A stretch of 64,000 bases of DNA from an uncultured SAR116 cluster alpha proteobacterium. GTDB lineage: Bacteria; Pseudomonadota; Alphaproteobacteria; Puniceispirillales; Marisalimonadaceae. Every line of letters begins with the position of its first letter. The stretch's first letter is position 1. Positions 54,360 through 63,844 of this stretch are shown one piece after another. The notes under the pieces were generated by a model. That model worked only from the letters and a program-made list of their open reading frames with translations, made no database searches and was not told where the DNA came from. The DNA lies in assembly GCA_902592615.1 (NCBI GenBank), contig CACJFI010000001.1, positions 62,001 through 126,000 on the forward strand, given 5' to 3'. A program made the position numbers and the translations under genes.

Positions 54360-56195
54360 TTAATTATACGGTTTAATAAAATGACCTTCTTCAACTTTGA
54401 TTAAATTAATTTTTTCTGGTTCGTAACCATTGGGTTTAACTAAACTTGGAATTTCGTCAGTCATTAAATTAAACTTTTTCTTTCTAAGTTTAGGGTCGGC
54501 AATTGGAACAGCTTTCATTAGTTTTATTGTATAAGGATGCTGAGGATTTTCAAAAACTTGGCTTCTTGAGCCAAGTTCAACTATTTCTCCTAGATACATT
54601 ACTGCTACTTTATGACAAACTCTTTCAATTACAGCCATATCATGACTTATGAATAAATAAGATAGTCCATACTCTTCTTGAAGTTCCATCATCAGATTTA
54701 TAACTTGTGCTTGAATTGACACGTCTAAAGCTGAAACAGCTTCATCTGCAATAATTATGCTAGGGCTTAAAGCAAGCGCTCTAGCTATCCCTATTCTTTG
54801 TCTTTGTCCTCCTGAAAACTCATGTGGATAATTATTTATATGAAATTCGCTTAAACCAACTTTTTTAAAAACCGCAATTAACTTATCTTTAATTTCTGTC
54901 TCATGACAAACTTTATGCAATTTCATTCCTTCAGATACTATTTGCCCAACTGTAAGCCTTGGATTCAATGATGAGTATGGATCTTGAAAGACAATTTGAA
55001 TGTCTTTTCTTACAGAAAACATATCTTTTTTTGATAATGAGATAATATCTTTACCTCTAACTTTAATTTTTCCTGAATAAGGTTCTACTAATCTCATAAT
55101 AGATTTTCCAAGTGTAGACTTTCCACATCCACTTTCTCCCACTATTCCAATAGTTTCTCCTTGTTGAAGTAACAAATCTATTCCTTCAACAGCATGAACA
55201 TTTCCTTTTGAAAAACCAAAACTTGATTTAATAGAAAATCTAGTTATTAAATTTTCAATCTCTAAGATAGGAGGTTCTGATCTTCTTACATTATCTTTTA
55301 TATCAATTAATTCATTATTATTAGTTTCTATTACATCATCGCCTTCTGTTCTTTTTATATCAAGATTTGAAAATTTTGCAGGTAATGATCTACCCCTCAT
55401 ACTTCCTAATCTTGGGACAACTGCCAACAATGATTTAGTATATGGATGTTTGGGATTATGAAAAATCTCATTTACTTTTCCTTCTTCAACCTTTTTTCCT
55501 CCTAGCATAACTACTACTCTATCAGCAATTTCAGCAACTACACCCATGTCATGAGTAATAAAAACAACAGACATTCCAATGTCTTTTTGAAGTTTTTTTA
55601 TTAGTCCTAGTATCTGGGCTTGTATAGTCACATCTAATGCCGTTGTTGGTTCATCAGCTATTAAAACAGCAGGTTCGCAAACTAAAGCCATTGCTATCAT
55701 TACTCTTTGTCTCATACCTCCTGACATTTCGTGTGGATAGCCATTTAACCATCTTTTAGAATCTGGTATCTGCACTACATCAAGAATATTTTTAACTTTT
55801 TGATATGTTTCTTTTTTTGATAATGTTAAGTGTCGATCAAGCACTTCTGAAATTTGTTTTCCAATAGTCATCAATGGATTTAGAGATGTCATTGGTTCTT
55901 GAAAAATCATCGAAATTTTTTTTCCTCTTATATTCCTGATCTCTGTGTTAGAAGTTTTTATAATATTTTCACCCTCAAAAAAAATTGAACCAGAAGTTAT
56001 TTTTCCAGGAGGGTTTGGTATTAATTTTAAAATAGCCAGTGCACTCACAGACTTTCCAGAGCCAGACTCACCAACAATCGCAAGAGTTTCGCCTTTCTTA
56101 ACGTTCCATGAAACATCACTTACTGCATTAACTTTTTGACCTCTTACATCAAACTCAACACTTAGGTTTTTTACCTCTAAAGCTACCTTTTTCAT
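54360..56195 (-). CDS. fused double ATP-binding protein of peptide-type ABC importer
   Basis: A 611-residue protein joining DppD-like and DppF-like ATPases. Half 1 has Walker [10 protein letters not shown] (residues 41-49), signature MSGGMRQRV and Walker [12 protein letters not shown]. Half 2 has Walker [10 protein letters not shown] (about residue 365), signature [15 protein letters not shown] and Walker [12 protein letters not shown]. Each ends with the oligopeptide/dipeptide C-terminal domain ([24 protein letters not shown]). It powers the DppBC permease genes upstream. Its ATG overlaps the sulfatase stop by one base (TAATG). Confidence 0.95.
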   Translation of the reverse strand: MKKVALEVKNLSVEFDVRGQKVNAVSDVSWNVKKGETLAIVGESGSGKSVSALAILKLIPNPPGKITSGSIFFEGENIIKTSNTEIRNIRGKKISMIFQEPMTSLNPLMTIGKQISEVLDRHLTLSKKETYQKVKNILDVVQIPDSKRWLNGYPHEMSGGMRQRVMIAMALVCEPAVLIADEPTTALDVTIQAQILGLIKKLQKDIGMSVVFITHDMGVVAEIADRVVVMLGGKKVEEGKVNEIFHNPKHPYTKSLLAVVPRLGSMRGRSLPAKFSNLDIKRTEGDDVIETNNNELIDIKDNVRRSEPPILEIENLITRFSIKSSFGFSKGNVHAVEGIDLLLQQGETIGIVGESGCGKSTLGKSIMRLVEPYSGKIKVRGKDIISLSKKDMFSVRKDIQIVFQDPYSSLNPRLTVGQIVSEGMKLHKVCHETEIKDKLIAVFKKVGLSEFHINNYPHEFSGGQRQRIGIARALALSPSIIIADEAVSALDVSIQAQVINLMMELQEEYGLSYLFISHDMAVIERVCHKVAVMYLGEIVELGSRSQVFENPQHPYTIKLMKAVPIADPKLRKKKFNLMTDEIPSLVKPNGYEPEKINLIKVEEGHFIKPYN

Positions 56196-57733
56196 TACAT
56201 TCCAACTTGATCAAGTTTTGGAATGGCATCATTTGGTCTACTTCTGATCATCTCCATTAATTCTTTTTGAATTTTTGAATAAGCAGTATCATTAAAGACA
56301 TTATTCATTTCTCCAGGATCTTCTGATAAAATATACATCTCACCAGTTTGTGATATTTCTTCATATATTAGTTTTGCACCTTTAGTCCTAGCAACTCTTA
56401 AATCTAATTCTAATCCAGTTCTGGAGCTTCTTAAATCCCATTCACTATATGCAAAATCTCTGTTTTCTTTATCATGTATTAATCCTAGTAAACTCTTACC
56501 ATTTAATTCCATAGGATTTGTTATGTTCGCATAGTCATATAATGTAGCAGGGATATCCAATGTTGAAACAGGATCATCTATTATTTGGTTTTTGGGAATA
56601 TTGGGGCCTTTCATAATACAACCGACTCTCAATAAGCTTTCGTAAATAAATGGACCTTTTAATAAAAGTCCATGATCTCCAAGTAACTCACCATGGTCTG
56701 CTGTAAATATTACTAAAGTATTTTCTGCTATACCCAGATCGTTTAATGCTGTCATTATTCTTCCTACATTATGGTCAATAAGTGATATCATTCCATAATA
56801 ATTTGAAATTAAATGACGAAGCTTTTTTTCTTCGGGAGGAAAAATTCGTGACCATTTTGCCCTATGTTTAACTAAATTTTTGTCTGGCATATTAGGCTTG
56901 CCCTCAAAAGTTTTTTTATGCCACCAAGGTCTTATTTCAAAATCTCTTTCAGGGTTTTCTGGCAGATCTATTTCATCTGGGTTATACATATAACACCAAG
57001 GTTCAGGACAATTAAAAGGCGTATGTGGATCAGGGAAAGATGTCCATAATACAAAAGGTTCATCCTTATTTTTTTCTAAGAATTTAATTGTTTGATTTCC
57101 TACCCAAGTAGAATTGTGAAATGCTACTGGCAATCCTGAATTCCAAGTTTGAGGAATATCCAGATTAGGTGCTAATTTCGAGCTGTACTGCTCATTTCTT
57201 TTTGCACCCATCCCTCCAGAGTGTAACCACCTTTCATAATGATGTACATTTGGAGGTGAGGGTATGTCACCATCACCGCCTAAACCAGCATAATGTCCAC
57301 CTACCATTGTTTCGACATGATCAAAACCCATGTAAGGTCCATACCAATCAGGACCTAATTTTGATAAACTAAATCTGCATTCAGGAGTGCCTGTTGGTTT
57401 AAACGTCTTATTACAAGAAAAATGAAGTTTCCCAACAAAGCCACTTTTATAACCATTATTTGCGAAGGTTCTTCCAAAGCCTTTTTCTCCAAAATCTGGA
57501 TTTAAGTCTATACCATTATCACTAACACCATGTGTTCTGGGCAATAAGCCTGTTAACATTGAACTTCTAGAAGGCATGCACACAGGATTTGGTGTAATAC
57601 AGTTTTTAAACCTGGTACCATCCAAGGCTAATTCATCAAGATGTGGTGTCTTAACTTTACGTTTTTCAAAACCATAGCAATCACCTCTATGTTGATCTGA
57701 GGTTATAAAAACAATATTAAAAGGTTTTTTCAA
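56195..57733 (-). CDS. Cys-type sulfatase, cytoplasmic (paralogue A2)
   Basis: A 512-residue sulfatase. The formylglycine site is C52-M-P-S-R56 in VCMPSRSSMLTG. Metal ligands are D13 (ITSDQH) and TADHGELLGDHG. It is the same length as the protein at 25880 and a clear paralogue of it. No signal peptide. It is inserted inside the ABC transporter operon between the DppC-like permease and the fused ATPase genes, so the enzyme and the importer are likely made together. Confidence 0.94.
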   Translation of the reverse strand: MKKPFNIVFITSDQHRGDCYGFEKRKVKTPHLDELALDGTRFKNCITPNPVCMPSRSSMLTGLLPRTHGVSDNGIDLNPDFGEKGFGRTFANNGYKSGFVGKLHFSCNKTFKPTGTPECRFSLSKLGPDWYGPYMGFDHVETMVGGHYAGLGGDGDIPSPPNVHHYERWLHSGGMGAKRNEQYSSKLAPNLDIPQTWNSGLPVAFHNSTWVGNQTIKFLEKNKDEPFVLWTSFPDPHTPFNCPEPWCYMYNPDEIDLPENPERDFEIRPWWHKKTFEGKPNMPDKNLVKHRAKWSRIFPPEEKKLRHLISNYYGMISLIDHNVGRIMTALNDLGIAENTLVIFTADHGELLGDHGLLLKGPFIYESLLRVGCIMKGPNIPKNQIIDDPVSTLDIPATLYDYANITNPMELNGKSLLGLIHDKENRDFAYSEWDLRSSRTGLELDLRVARTKGAKLIYEEISQTGEMYILSEDPGEMNNVFNDTAYSKIQKELMEMIRSRPNDAIPKLDQVGM

Positions 57734-57747
57734 TTTCCTTCCCCTTC

Positions 57748-58656
57748 TTATGTTGTTACTTTATCTTTTGGATCTAAATGGTCTCTAATCCCATCTCCGA
57801 AAAGATTAAAGGCGATCATTGTTGTAAATAAGAAAATACCAGGTGCAACTGAAACCCATGGAGCAAATGTTAAAAATTCATTTCCTTTAGCTATCATGGT
57901 TCCCCAACTAGGTGTTGGTTCTTGAATTCCCAAGCCTAAAAAGCTTAAAGTTGACTCCATTAATATTACATTACCTATCAATACTGTAGAAAGAACAATT
58001 ATAGGTCCTATGCAATTTGGCAATACATGTATGAAAATAATTCGTAAATGACTCATTCCTAATGCGTGGCATGCTGAAATATAGTCTAATTCCTTAATAG
58101 ATAAAACCACACCTCTCGTGACTCTTGCGAACTGAATTATTCTTCTAATAGATAATGCAAGAATTAAATAAATTGGTTCAGGCCCTAATATGGCTACCAT
58201 TGCTAAAGCTAGTATCACTCCTGGTATGGACATAAATACATCTACAATTCTCATGATAATCTCATCAACAATACCAACAAAATAGCCGGCAATAGCACCT
58301 AAGCTTACTCCAGTTATTAATCCAAAAATAATAGTTGTCAAAGCTAATGACAATGAGGTGGTAGTACCGTGTAAAGCTCTAGAAAAAATATCTCTTCCTG
58401 TAGTGTCAGTACCCATTAAATGTTCTAAGCTAGGAGGTGCCAATGCATTTGATGGATTAACCATATCATATTGATGAGGTGATAAAAATGGTGCAAAAAT
58501 TGCTATAAAAATTAGAAATATTACTAATGAAAAGCTAAATATATTTAATTTTTTACTAAAAAATAATTTTAAACTTTTAATGAAACTCGACCAAGTTTCA
58601 TTTGAAGAAAAATTAAAATTGTTTGCATTGTTTTGATATTTAATTTTTGATTTCAT
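57748..58656 (-). CDS. peptide-type ABC transporter permease, DppC-like
   Basis: A 302-residue permease with about six helices. The N-terminal OppC-type helix is followed by the APPSLEHLMGTDTTGRDIFSR signature, split here as HLMGTDTTGRDIFSR. The EAA-type motif is ISACHALGMSHLRIIFIHVLP, with the LGLGIQEPTPSWGTMI block near the end. It overlaps the DppB-like gene by 4 bases (ATGA), and the sulfatase start lies 15 bases beyond. Confidence 0.95.
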   Translation of the reverse strand: MKSKIKYQNNANNFNFSSNETWSSFIKSLKLFFSKKLNIFSFSLVIFLIFIAIFAPFLSPHQYDMVNPSNALAPPSLEHLMGTDTTGRDIFSRALHGTTTSLSLALTTIIFGLITGVSLGAIAGYFVGIVDEIIMRIVDVFMSIPGVILALAMVAILGPEPIYLILALSIRRIIQFARVTRGVVLSIKELDYISACHALGMSHLRIIFIHVLPNCIGPIIVLSTVLIGNVILMESTLSFLGLGIQEPTPSWGTMIAKGNEFLTFAPWVSVAPGIFLFTTMIAFNLFGDGIRDHLDPKDKVTT

Positions 58657-59600
58657 AATCTAATTCTTGGATCTATTAAGATGTAAATCATATCAACAAT
58701 TAGATTTATTACTGCAAAAGACACACCTATCACGAGTATAGCACATTGCATAACAAGAATATCTTTATCATGAATAGCAGTAATCAATAGTTCTCCCATT
58801 CCTCTAATTGTAAAAATAACTTCAATGGCTACTGCCCCTCCGACAAGATTGCCTGTCTGAAAACCTATTACTGTTATGACTGGATTTATTGCATTTCTTA
58901 ATGCATGAACAAAAAATATTCTACTACGGAAAAGTCCTTTAGAAGTTGCCGTTCTGATCATATCATGAGACAAAACCTCAAGCATACTTGATCGTGTCAT
59001 CCTAGCTATAAGTGCAGCTGGATGCAAAGCTATTGAGGCGACTGGAAGCACAAGGGCTTTGGGACCAAATTCTTCAACAACTCCTCCTATTGGAAACCAG
59101 TCCAAATTATAGGCAAATATTAATATTAATATTAATGCAAACCAAAATACTGGTGTACTTACTCCAATTATTGAAATCAGCCTAGCTATTAAATCTCCAG
59201 CTGTACCTTGAAAAACCGCTGAAATCATTCCTATAGACACACCAATTATAATTGCAGTTAGCATTGTTAAACCAAGTAAATATAAAGTATTAGGTAAAGC
59301 CTCTATTACTGCATCCATAACAACATAATCATTCACATAAGATCTTCCAAAATCTCCTTGCAAAGCATTCCATATCCAATGAACATATTGTATTAATATA
59401 GGTTTATCGAGGCCTAGTTCTTTTCTGACTCTCTCAACTTCTTCTTGATCAACTCCTGAGTAGCCCTCAAGATCAATGCCTAAAGCTGCATATGCAGGAT
59501 CACCAGGTGTTGCGTGACCTAGTATAAAAGCAAATGTTGCAATTCCTAATATTGTAGGTAAGAAGGTAAAAAGCCTTCTCAAAAATACTTTTAAAAACAT
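58653..59600 (-). CDS. peptide-type ABC transporter permease, DppB-like
   Basis: A 315-residue permease with six helices. The family opening LRRLFTFLPTILGIATFAF and ELGLDKPILIQYVHWI are present. The EAA-type motif is IRTATSKGLFRSRIFFVHAL. It pairs with the DppC-like permease. The gene begins after an attenuator-like hairpin that separates it from the binding-protein gene. Confidence 0.95.
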   Translation of the reverse strand: MFLKVFLRRLFTFLPTILGIATFAFILGHATPGDPAYAALGIDLEGYSGVDQEEVERVRKELGLDKPILIQYVHWIWNALQGDFGRSYVNDYVVMDAVIEALPNTLYLLGLTMLTAIIIGVSIGMISAVFQGTAGDLIARLISIIGVSTPVFWFALILILIFAYNLDWFPIGGVVEEFGPKALVLPVASIALHPAALIARMTRSSMLEVLSHDMIRTATSKGLFRSRIFFVHALRNAINPVITVIGFQTGNLVGGAVAIEVIFTIRGMGELLITAIHDKDILVMQCAILVIGVSFAVINLIVDMIYILIDPRIRL

Positions 59601-59614
59601 AAATTTCTCGACAT

Positions 59615-59642
59615 AAAAACCCCACTTTAAAAAAGTGGGGTT
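59615..59642 (-). terminator. hairpin terminator/attenuator between binding protein and permeases
   Basis: On the minus strand the stem AACCCCACTTT/AAAGTGGGGTT with a 3-base loop is followed by T's. It lies 10 bases after the stop of the solute-binding protein and 15 bases before the DppB-like start. It probably reduces expression of the permeases relative to the binding protein. Confidence 0.88.
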
Positions 59643-59651
59643 AAAGTGTGT

Positions 59652-61229
59652 TTATTTATCTAACCAGACTTTCCTTAAATCTTCCATACCTTTCAACTTT
59701 CCAGTTTTAAAGTTTTTAACCCAAGGATTTCTTACTGTTCTATGATTTCTCCAATTAGCAAAGGCAACAGGAACATCGTCAAAAATTATTTTCTGAAGTT
59801 TAATTAATGACGGTTTAGCAATAGCAGGATCATTAGTTTTAACAATTTCGTCTAAAAGTTTTTCTGCTTCAGGATTTTGATAGCCACCCTCTTTGTTATA
59901 ATAACTTGGATTACTAGAACCACCACTATGGTACATATTCCAAGTAAATTCTTGTATTGTTGGCCCACCAAGCATTTGCCAAAGAGCAAGTTCGTATTTA
60001 CCAGTATACATTTGTTTTAGTAATGCACCCATTTTTGTTTTTACAATAGATAAATCTATACCAGCAGCCTTTAATTGAGCTTGAATTAATACAGCTCTTT
60101 GGACGTGGGCGCCCCCTGTTCCATGAAGCATTTTAAGTTTTAATTTTTTTCCTCCTGGACCATAACCTTCTTCTTTTAAAAGTTGTTTAGCTTTGGCTGT
60201 GTTTTGTCGAATTTTTGATAAATCTTCAGCTTTAATAAATGCTGGATGCCATGGTGGGAAGATACTTTCAACTTCTTCACCTGCTCCTCTATAAACATTA
60301 TCAATTAGTTCTTTACCATTAATTGCATATTGAATAGCCTGTCGAATTTTTTTCTTTTTAAGTACAGGGTTTTTAGTGTTCATAGGTATTAATGTAAATG
60401 TTGAAGCTTTACCTTCCTGTAAAATTAAATTACTTCCCTTGAATTGAGGAAATTGAGATTCTGGAAAAGTGTTAATCGTGTCTAATTCACCTTTTTTTAA
60501 TTTTAAAATTCTTACACTTCCTGAAGAAATTAACTTAGCTTTAAAACCACCTAAGCAAGGAAGTCCCTTACGGTAATAGTTAGGATTTCTATCAAGATGC
60601 AAATGATCTTTTGCTTTAAAACTTTTCATGACGAATGGACCTGTACCAACAGCTACTTTGGTGCCATAGTCTCTACCAGCGTTTTTAACTGCTTTTGGAG
60701 AAGCAATTCTTAGTGATGCTGCAACATCCCATAAAAAAGTAGGCCATTGTCCATTTGGTGTGAATTTAATTGTATGACTGTCTATAATATCATAACTTTT
60801 CAGAAACTTTTTCCATACCCCTGAATATGGAGAAGCAATTTTACCTGATTTTAGTCTATCAACATTAAATGCTACTGCCTCAGCATTAAATTCTGATCCG
60901 TCATGAAACTTTACACCTTTTCTTAAATTAAATGTATAAGAACCATCGGCATTTTTTTTGGGAACTTCACTTGCTAACCCCGGTGCCACACTTAAGTCAT
61001 AAGTCATGTCTAGTAAACTATCATATATTAAAAAAGAATAATAAACTGGATTTGCTCTAACTCCTGCATCCATAGATGGGTAAGCAAGGTCAACAGTTTT
61101 AAATATTCCACCGGTTTTAGGACACTTAAATTCTGCATACGCAAAAGAAGCACCAAAAAACATAGTTAATGTTACTATTGAAAAAATCATGTACATATAT
61201 GATTTGATTTTATTATGTAATGTTAACAT
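59652..61229 (-). CDS. family 5 extracellular solute-binding protein (DppA-like)
   Basis: A 525-residue periplasmic binding protein. Residues 1-32 are a long signal peptide (core MIFSIVTLTMFFGASFAYA). The family motifs YTFNLRKGVKFHDGSEFNAEAVAFN (seen as YTFNLRKGVKFHDG and FNAEAVAFN) and GTGPF are present. The ligand may be a peptide, opine, sugar acid or another small solute. It lies between a sulfatase gene and the permeases, so the ligand may be the sulfated substrate. Confidence 0.95.
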   Translation of the reverse strand: MLTLHNKIKSYMYMIFSIVTLTMFFGASFAYAEFKCPKTGGIFKTVDLAYPSMDAGVRANPVYYSFLIYDSLLDMTYDLSVAPGLASEVPKKNADGSYTFNLRKGVKFHDGSEFNAEAVAFNVDRLKSGKIASPYSGVWKKFLKSYDIIDSHTIKFTPNGQWPTFLWDVAASLRIASPKAVKNAGRDYGTKVAVGTGPFVMKSFKAKDHLHLDRNPNYYRKGLPCLGGFKAKLISSGSVRILKLKKGELDTINTFPESQFPQFKGSNLILQEGKASTFTLIPMNTKNPVLKKKKIRQAIQYAINGKELIDNVYRGAGEEVESIFPPWHPAFIKAEDLSKIRQNTAKAKQLLKEEGYGPGGKKLKLKMLHGTGGAHVQRAVLIQAQLKAAGIDLSIVKTKMGALLKQMYTGKYELALWQMLGGPTIQEFTWNMYHSGGSSNPSYYNKEGGYQNPEAEKLLDEIVKTNDPAIAKPSLIKLQKIIFDDVPVAFANWRNHRTVRNPWVKNFKTGKLKGMEDLRKVWLDK

Positions 61230-61244
61230 TTTCTCCTCCCTTTT

Positions 61245-62726
61245 TTAAAATCTTCCTTTTCTTTGAATCCCTGCTGAGCTGGTATTCATTACTGCATCAA
61301 TATGTGAGTGCATTAATTTTAATTTTAACTTGTCATCTATTCCTTTTTCCCAAAGATCTTTAAATTCTCCTGGATCATTTTCTAAATCATAAATTTCACC
61401 AAATCCAAGCCCATGATAAATTATTGTTTTGTGTCTTCCGTCATAAGTCATTGTTGCGTGTGTGTCTCTTACAATTCTTGGAGACCCTAAAGAGTCATTG
61501 AATTCTGCAACTACAACAGGCTTGTGAAAGTCAATATCTTTACCAGAACACATTTTTTCAAACAAAGACTTGCCCTGCATATAATAAGGTATATCTATTC
61601 CTGCAGCATCAAGAATAGTTGGTGCTAAATCAACTAATTCAACCAATGCTGAACTAATAATGTCTGACTTAATTTTCCCAGGCCAAGAAAACATTAATGG
61701 CACATGAACCAAACCTTCAAAAAAACGACTTCCTTTATAAATAAGTCCATGATCACCCAACATTTCACCATGATCACTATGAAAAATAATAAGAGTATTT
61801 TCAAGTTGGCCTATTTCTTTTAAATGATCAACAAGTATACCAAAATGTTTATCTAAAAGTTCAATCATGGCATAATAATGTGCCTTAACGATTTTACCAT
61901 TGAATGACTCAGGAGGCCAATTACCAGGGTTTTTATACCCACCTTTTGGCGGAGGTGGAGGATTTTCTCCGCCAGGATTTACAGCATCAACTGCTTGCTG
62001 ACATACCTCTTGGAATTTTTTTTGTCTTTCAATATCATTTAATTTAAATAAAGGTCCTGGAAGATCATCTGGATTATACCTTTCTCTATATTCTTTTGGA
62101 GGATCAAAAGGAGGATGAGGGTCAAAAGGGTTGATTGACAACATCCATGGACCGTTTCTTTTTTTGTTAATAAATTTTATTGCCATTTCAGTGCACCAAG
62201 TAGTTTGATGAAATTTTTCAGGCACTCCGTCACAGCAAAAATTATTTACTGGTTCAAAAAGTTTTTTTAAATCCTGTTTTTTTTCTTCTACAATCCACCT
62301 CTTGTAATCATCAGTTTCTGGGTTCAGTTTAGGAGTTGAATCATGACTATAGTAAAATGTGTCGTACCCATCATCGGTCCTTTTTTCAACGCCTCCTTCA
62401 GCGCTTGAGAGATGAAGTTTACCAATTAGCCCACAATCATATCCTGCGTCTTTAAGAATTTTAGTCACGAGTACTTCGTGGTCTGGAAAATATTCTGCAC
62501 CATTTCTGTGAGCATGAGTGGACGCAGGGTACCTTCCTGTTAAAAATGATGCTCTACTTGGCGTACAAATTGGACTTTGTACATAAGCATTTTTGAATGT
62601 ATATCCATTTTTCATAAATTTATTTATATTAGGAGTGTTTATGTATTGATTGCCAAGACCATTTATTGTGTCAAATCTTTGCTGGTCAGTACAATACCAA
62701 ATTATATTAGGTAAACTTTTCTTCAT
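61245..62726 (-). CDS. Cys-type sulfatase, cytoplasmic
   Basis: A 493-residue sulfatase. The formylglycine site is C54-T-P-S-R58 in SPICTPSRASFLTG. Metal ligands are D14 (YCTDQQ) and HSDHGEMLGDHG. An insert with GGENPPPPPKGGYKNPGNWPP (split: GGENPPPPPKGG and YKNPGNWPP, about residues 247-268) is absent from the other six. No signal peptide. It is the first gene of the ABC-importer operon and is divergent from LysR at 62906. Its C-terminus resembles the fossil at 51221. Confidence 0.94.
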   Translation of the reverse strand: MKKSLPNIIWYCTDQQRFDTINGLGNQYINTPNINKFMKNGYTFKNAYVQSPICTPSRASFLTGRYPASTHAHRNGAEYFPDHEVLVTKILKDAGYDCGLIGKLHLSSAEGGVEKRTDDGYDTFYYSHDSTPKLNPETDDYKRWIVEEKKQDLKKLFEPVNNFCCDGVPEKFHQTTWCTEMAIKFINKKRNGPWMLSINPFDPHPPFDPPKEYRERYNPDDLPGPLFKLNDIERQKKFQEVCQQAVDAVNPGGENPPPPPKGGYKNPGNWPPESFNGKIVKAHYYAMIELLDKHFGILVDHLKEIGQLENTLIIFHSDHGEMLGDHGLIYKGSRFFEGLVHVPLMFSWPGKIKSDIISSALVELVDLAPTILDAAGIDIPYYMQGKSLFEKMCSGKDIDFHKPVVVAEFNDSLGSPRIVRDTHATMTYDGRHKTIIYHGLGFGEIYDLENDPGEFKDLWEKGIDDKLKLKLMHSHIDAVMNTSSAGIQRKGRF

Positions 62727-62806
62727 ATCTTTTATTAAATTTATGTTTGTTTTGTAAAATTATGAACAAATTTTTAACTTTTAACCAATACAATTTTTTT
62801 AGCCTA

Positions 62807-62825
62807 TTATAACTTTAAGTTATAA
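62807..62825. promoter_or_regulatory. perfect dyad with LysR-type T-N11-A box
   Basis: TTATAACTTTAAGTTATAA is a perfect inverted repeat (9-base arms, one central base) containing ATAAC-N5-GTTAT, which fits the T-N11-A binding box of LysR regulators. It lies between the sulfatase/ABC operon (start 62726) and the divergent lysR (62906), where such a box is expected. Confidence 0.65.
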
Positions 62826-62905
62826 ATACAATAAAATCGTTTAGTTTTTTTTATATACACATTATGATTTAGAAGTTATCAAATTTAAATTATTTACTAC
62901 TTATT

Positions 62906-63844
62906 ATGATTAAAATTAGACAAATACAGTTTTTTCTTTCTGTTCTTCAATACAACAGTTTCGTCAAAGCGGCTGAAAGTTTAAATGTTTCACAGCCAGG
63001 TGTAAGTAAAGCTATTCGAGAACTAGAAGAAATATTGCAAGTTAAATTGATTAAAAGACATACAAATGGAATAGAGATTACAGAATATGGAAGAATTTTA
63101 GAAAATTATTCACATTTAATTCTTAAGGATATTTCTAATGCAGAAAAAGAAATTAAATATTTAAAAGAGGGAACTATTGGAGACATTAATATTGGTGTGG
63201 CTTTTAGTCCAAGAATATATTTAGTTCCAAAAGCAACTATAAACTTACAAAAAAAATATCCAAATATTAATTTAGATATATATGCAGGTAGTAGAAGCGA
63301 TCTAATTTTAAGGTTGCTTGAAGGAAAAATTGATTTGTTTGTATCCGCAATTGTGCCGGAAGATTTTGTTTCATCAGAAAAAGTTACATCCTTACCTCTC
63401 TATAAAGATACTCAATTTTTAGTTACTAGAACTAATCATCCTCTACAACTTAAAAAAAAAGTTACTCTAAAAGACACTCTTAAATTTGATTGGATTTTGC
63501 CAGAACATGAAAGAACATTAAGTTTATTTAATATTAATAACCAATTTTGGAAGAATAATTTAAAACATCCAAATCCTAAAATAGTTTATAATTCAGCTAA
63601 TTTTGCGTTAAATGTAATTAAAAATAGTGATTATATTGGGATTCATCCTAAACAAATGATTGAAACCCAAGGAGAAGGAGTTTTCAGTATACTAGATATT
63701 GAAGGAATTATAATGGAACCATCTTATGGCATAACCTATTTAGAAAATAAAATTAAAAGAAGATCTGCTGAGTTACTTATTGAAGAATTAGTTTTAGTTA
63801 GTAAGGAAATGATTAAGATGGGATTGGTAAAAAAAATTGATTAA
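62906..63844 (+). CDS. LysR family transcriptional regulator
   Basis: A 312-residue LysR regulator. The helix-turn-helix is FVKAAESLNVSQPGVSKAIR (about residues 18-37), followed by a substrate-binding domain that begins GDINIGVAFSPRIYLVP. It is divergent from the four-sulfatase ABC operon across a gap holding a LysR-type dyad, so it probably activates or represses that operon in response to a substrate or product. The next gene overlaps its end by 8 bases. Confidence 0.94.
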   Translation: MIKIRQIQFFLSVLQYNSFVKAAESLNVSQPGVSKAIRELEEILQVKLIKRHTNGIEITEYGRILENYSHLILKDISNAEKEIKYLKEGTIGDINIGVAFSPRIYLVPKATINLQKKYPNINLDIYAGSRSDLILRLLEGKIDLFVSAIVPEDFVSSEKVTSLPLYKDTQFLVTRTNHPLQLKKKVTLKDTLKFDWILPEHERTLSLFNINNQFWKNNLKHPNPKIVYNSANFALNVIKNSDYIGIHPKQMIETQGEGVFSILDIEGIIMEPSYGITYLENKIKRRSAELLIEELVLVSKEMIKMGLVKKID

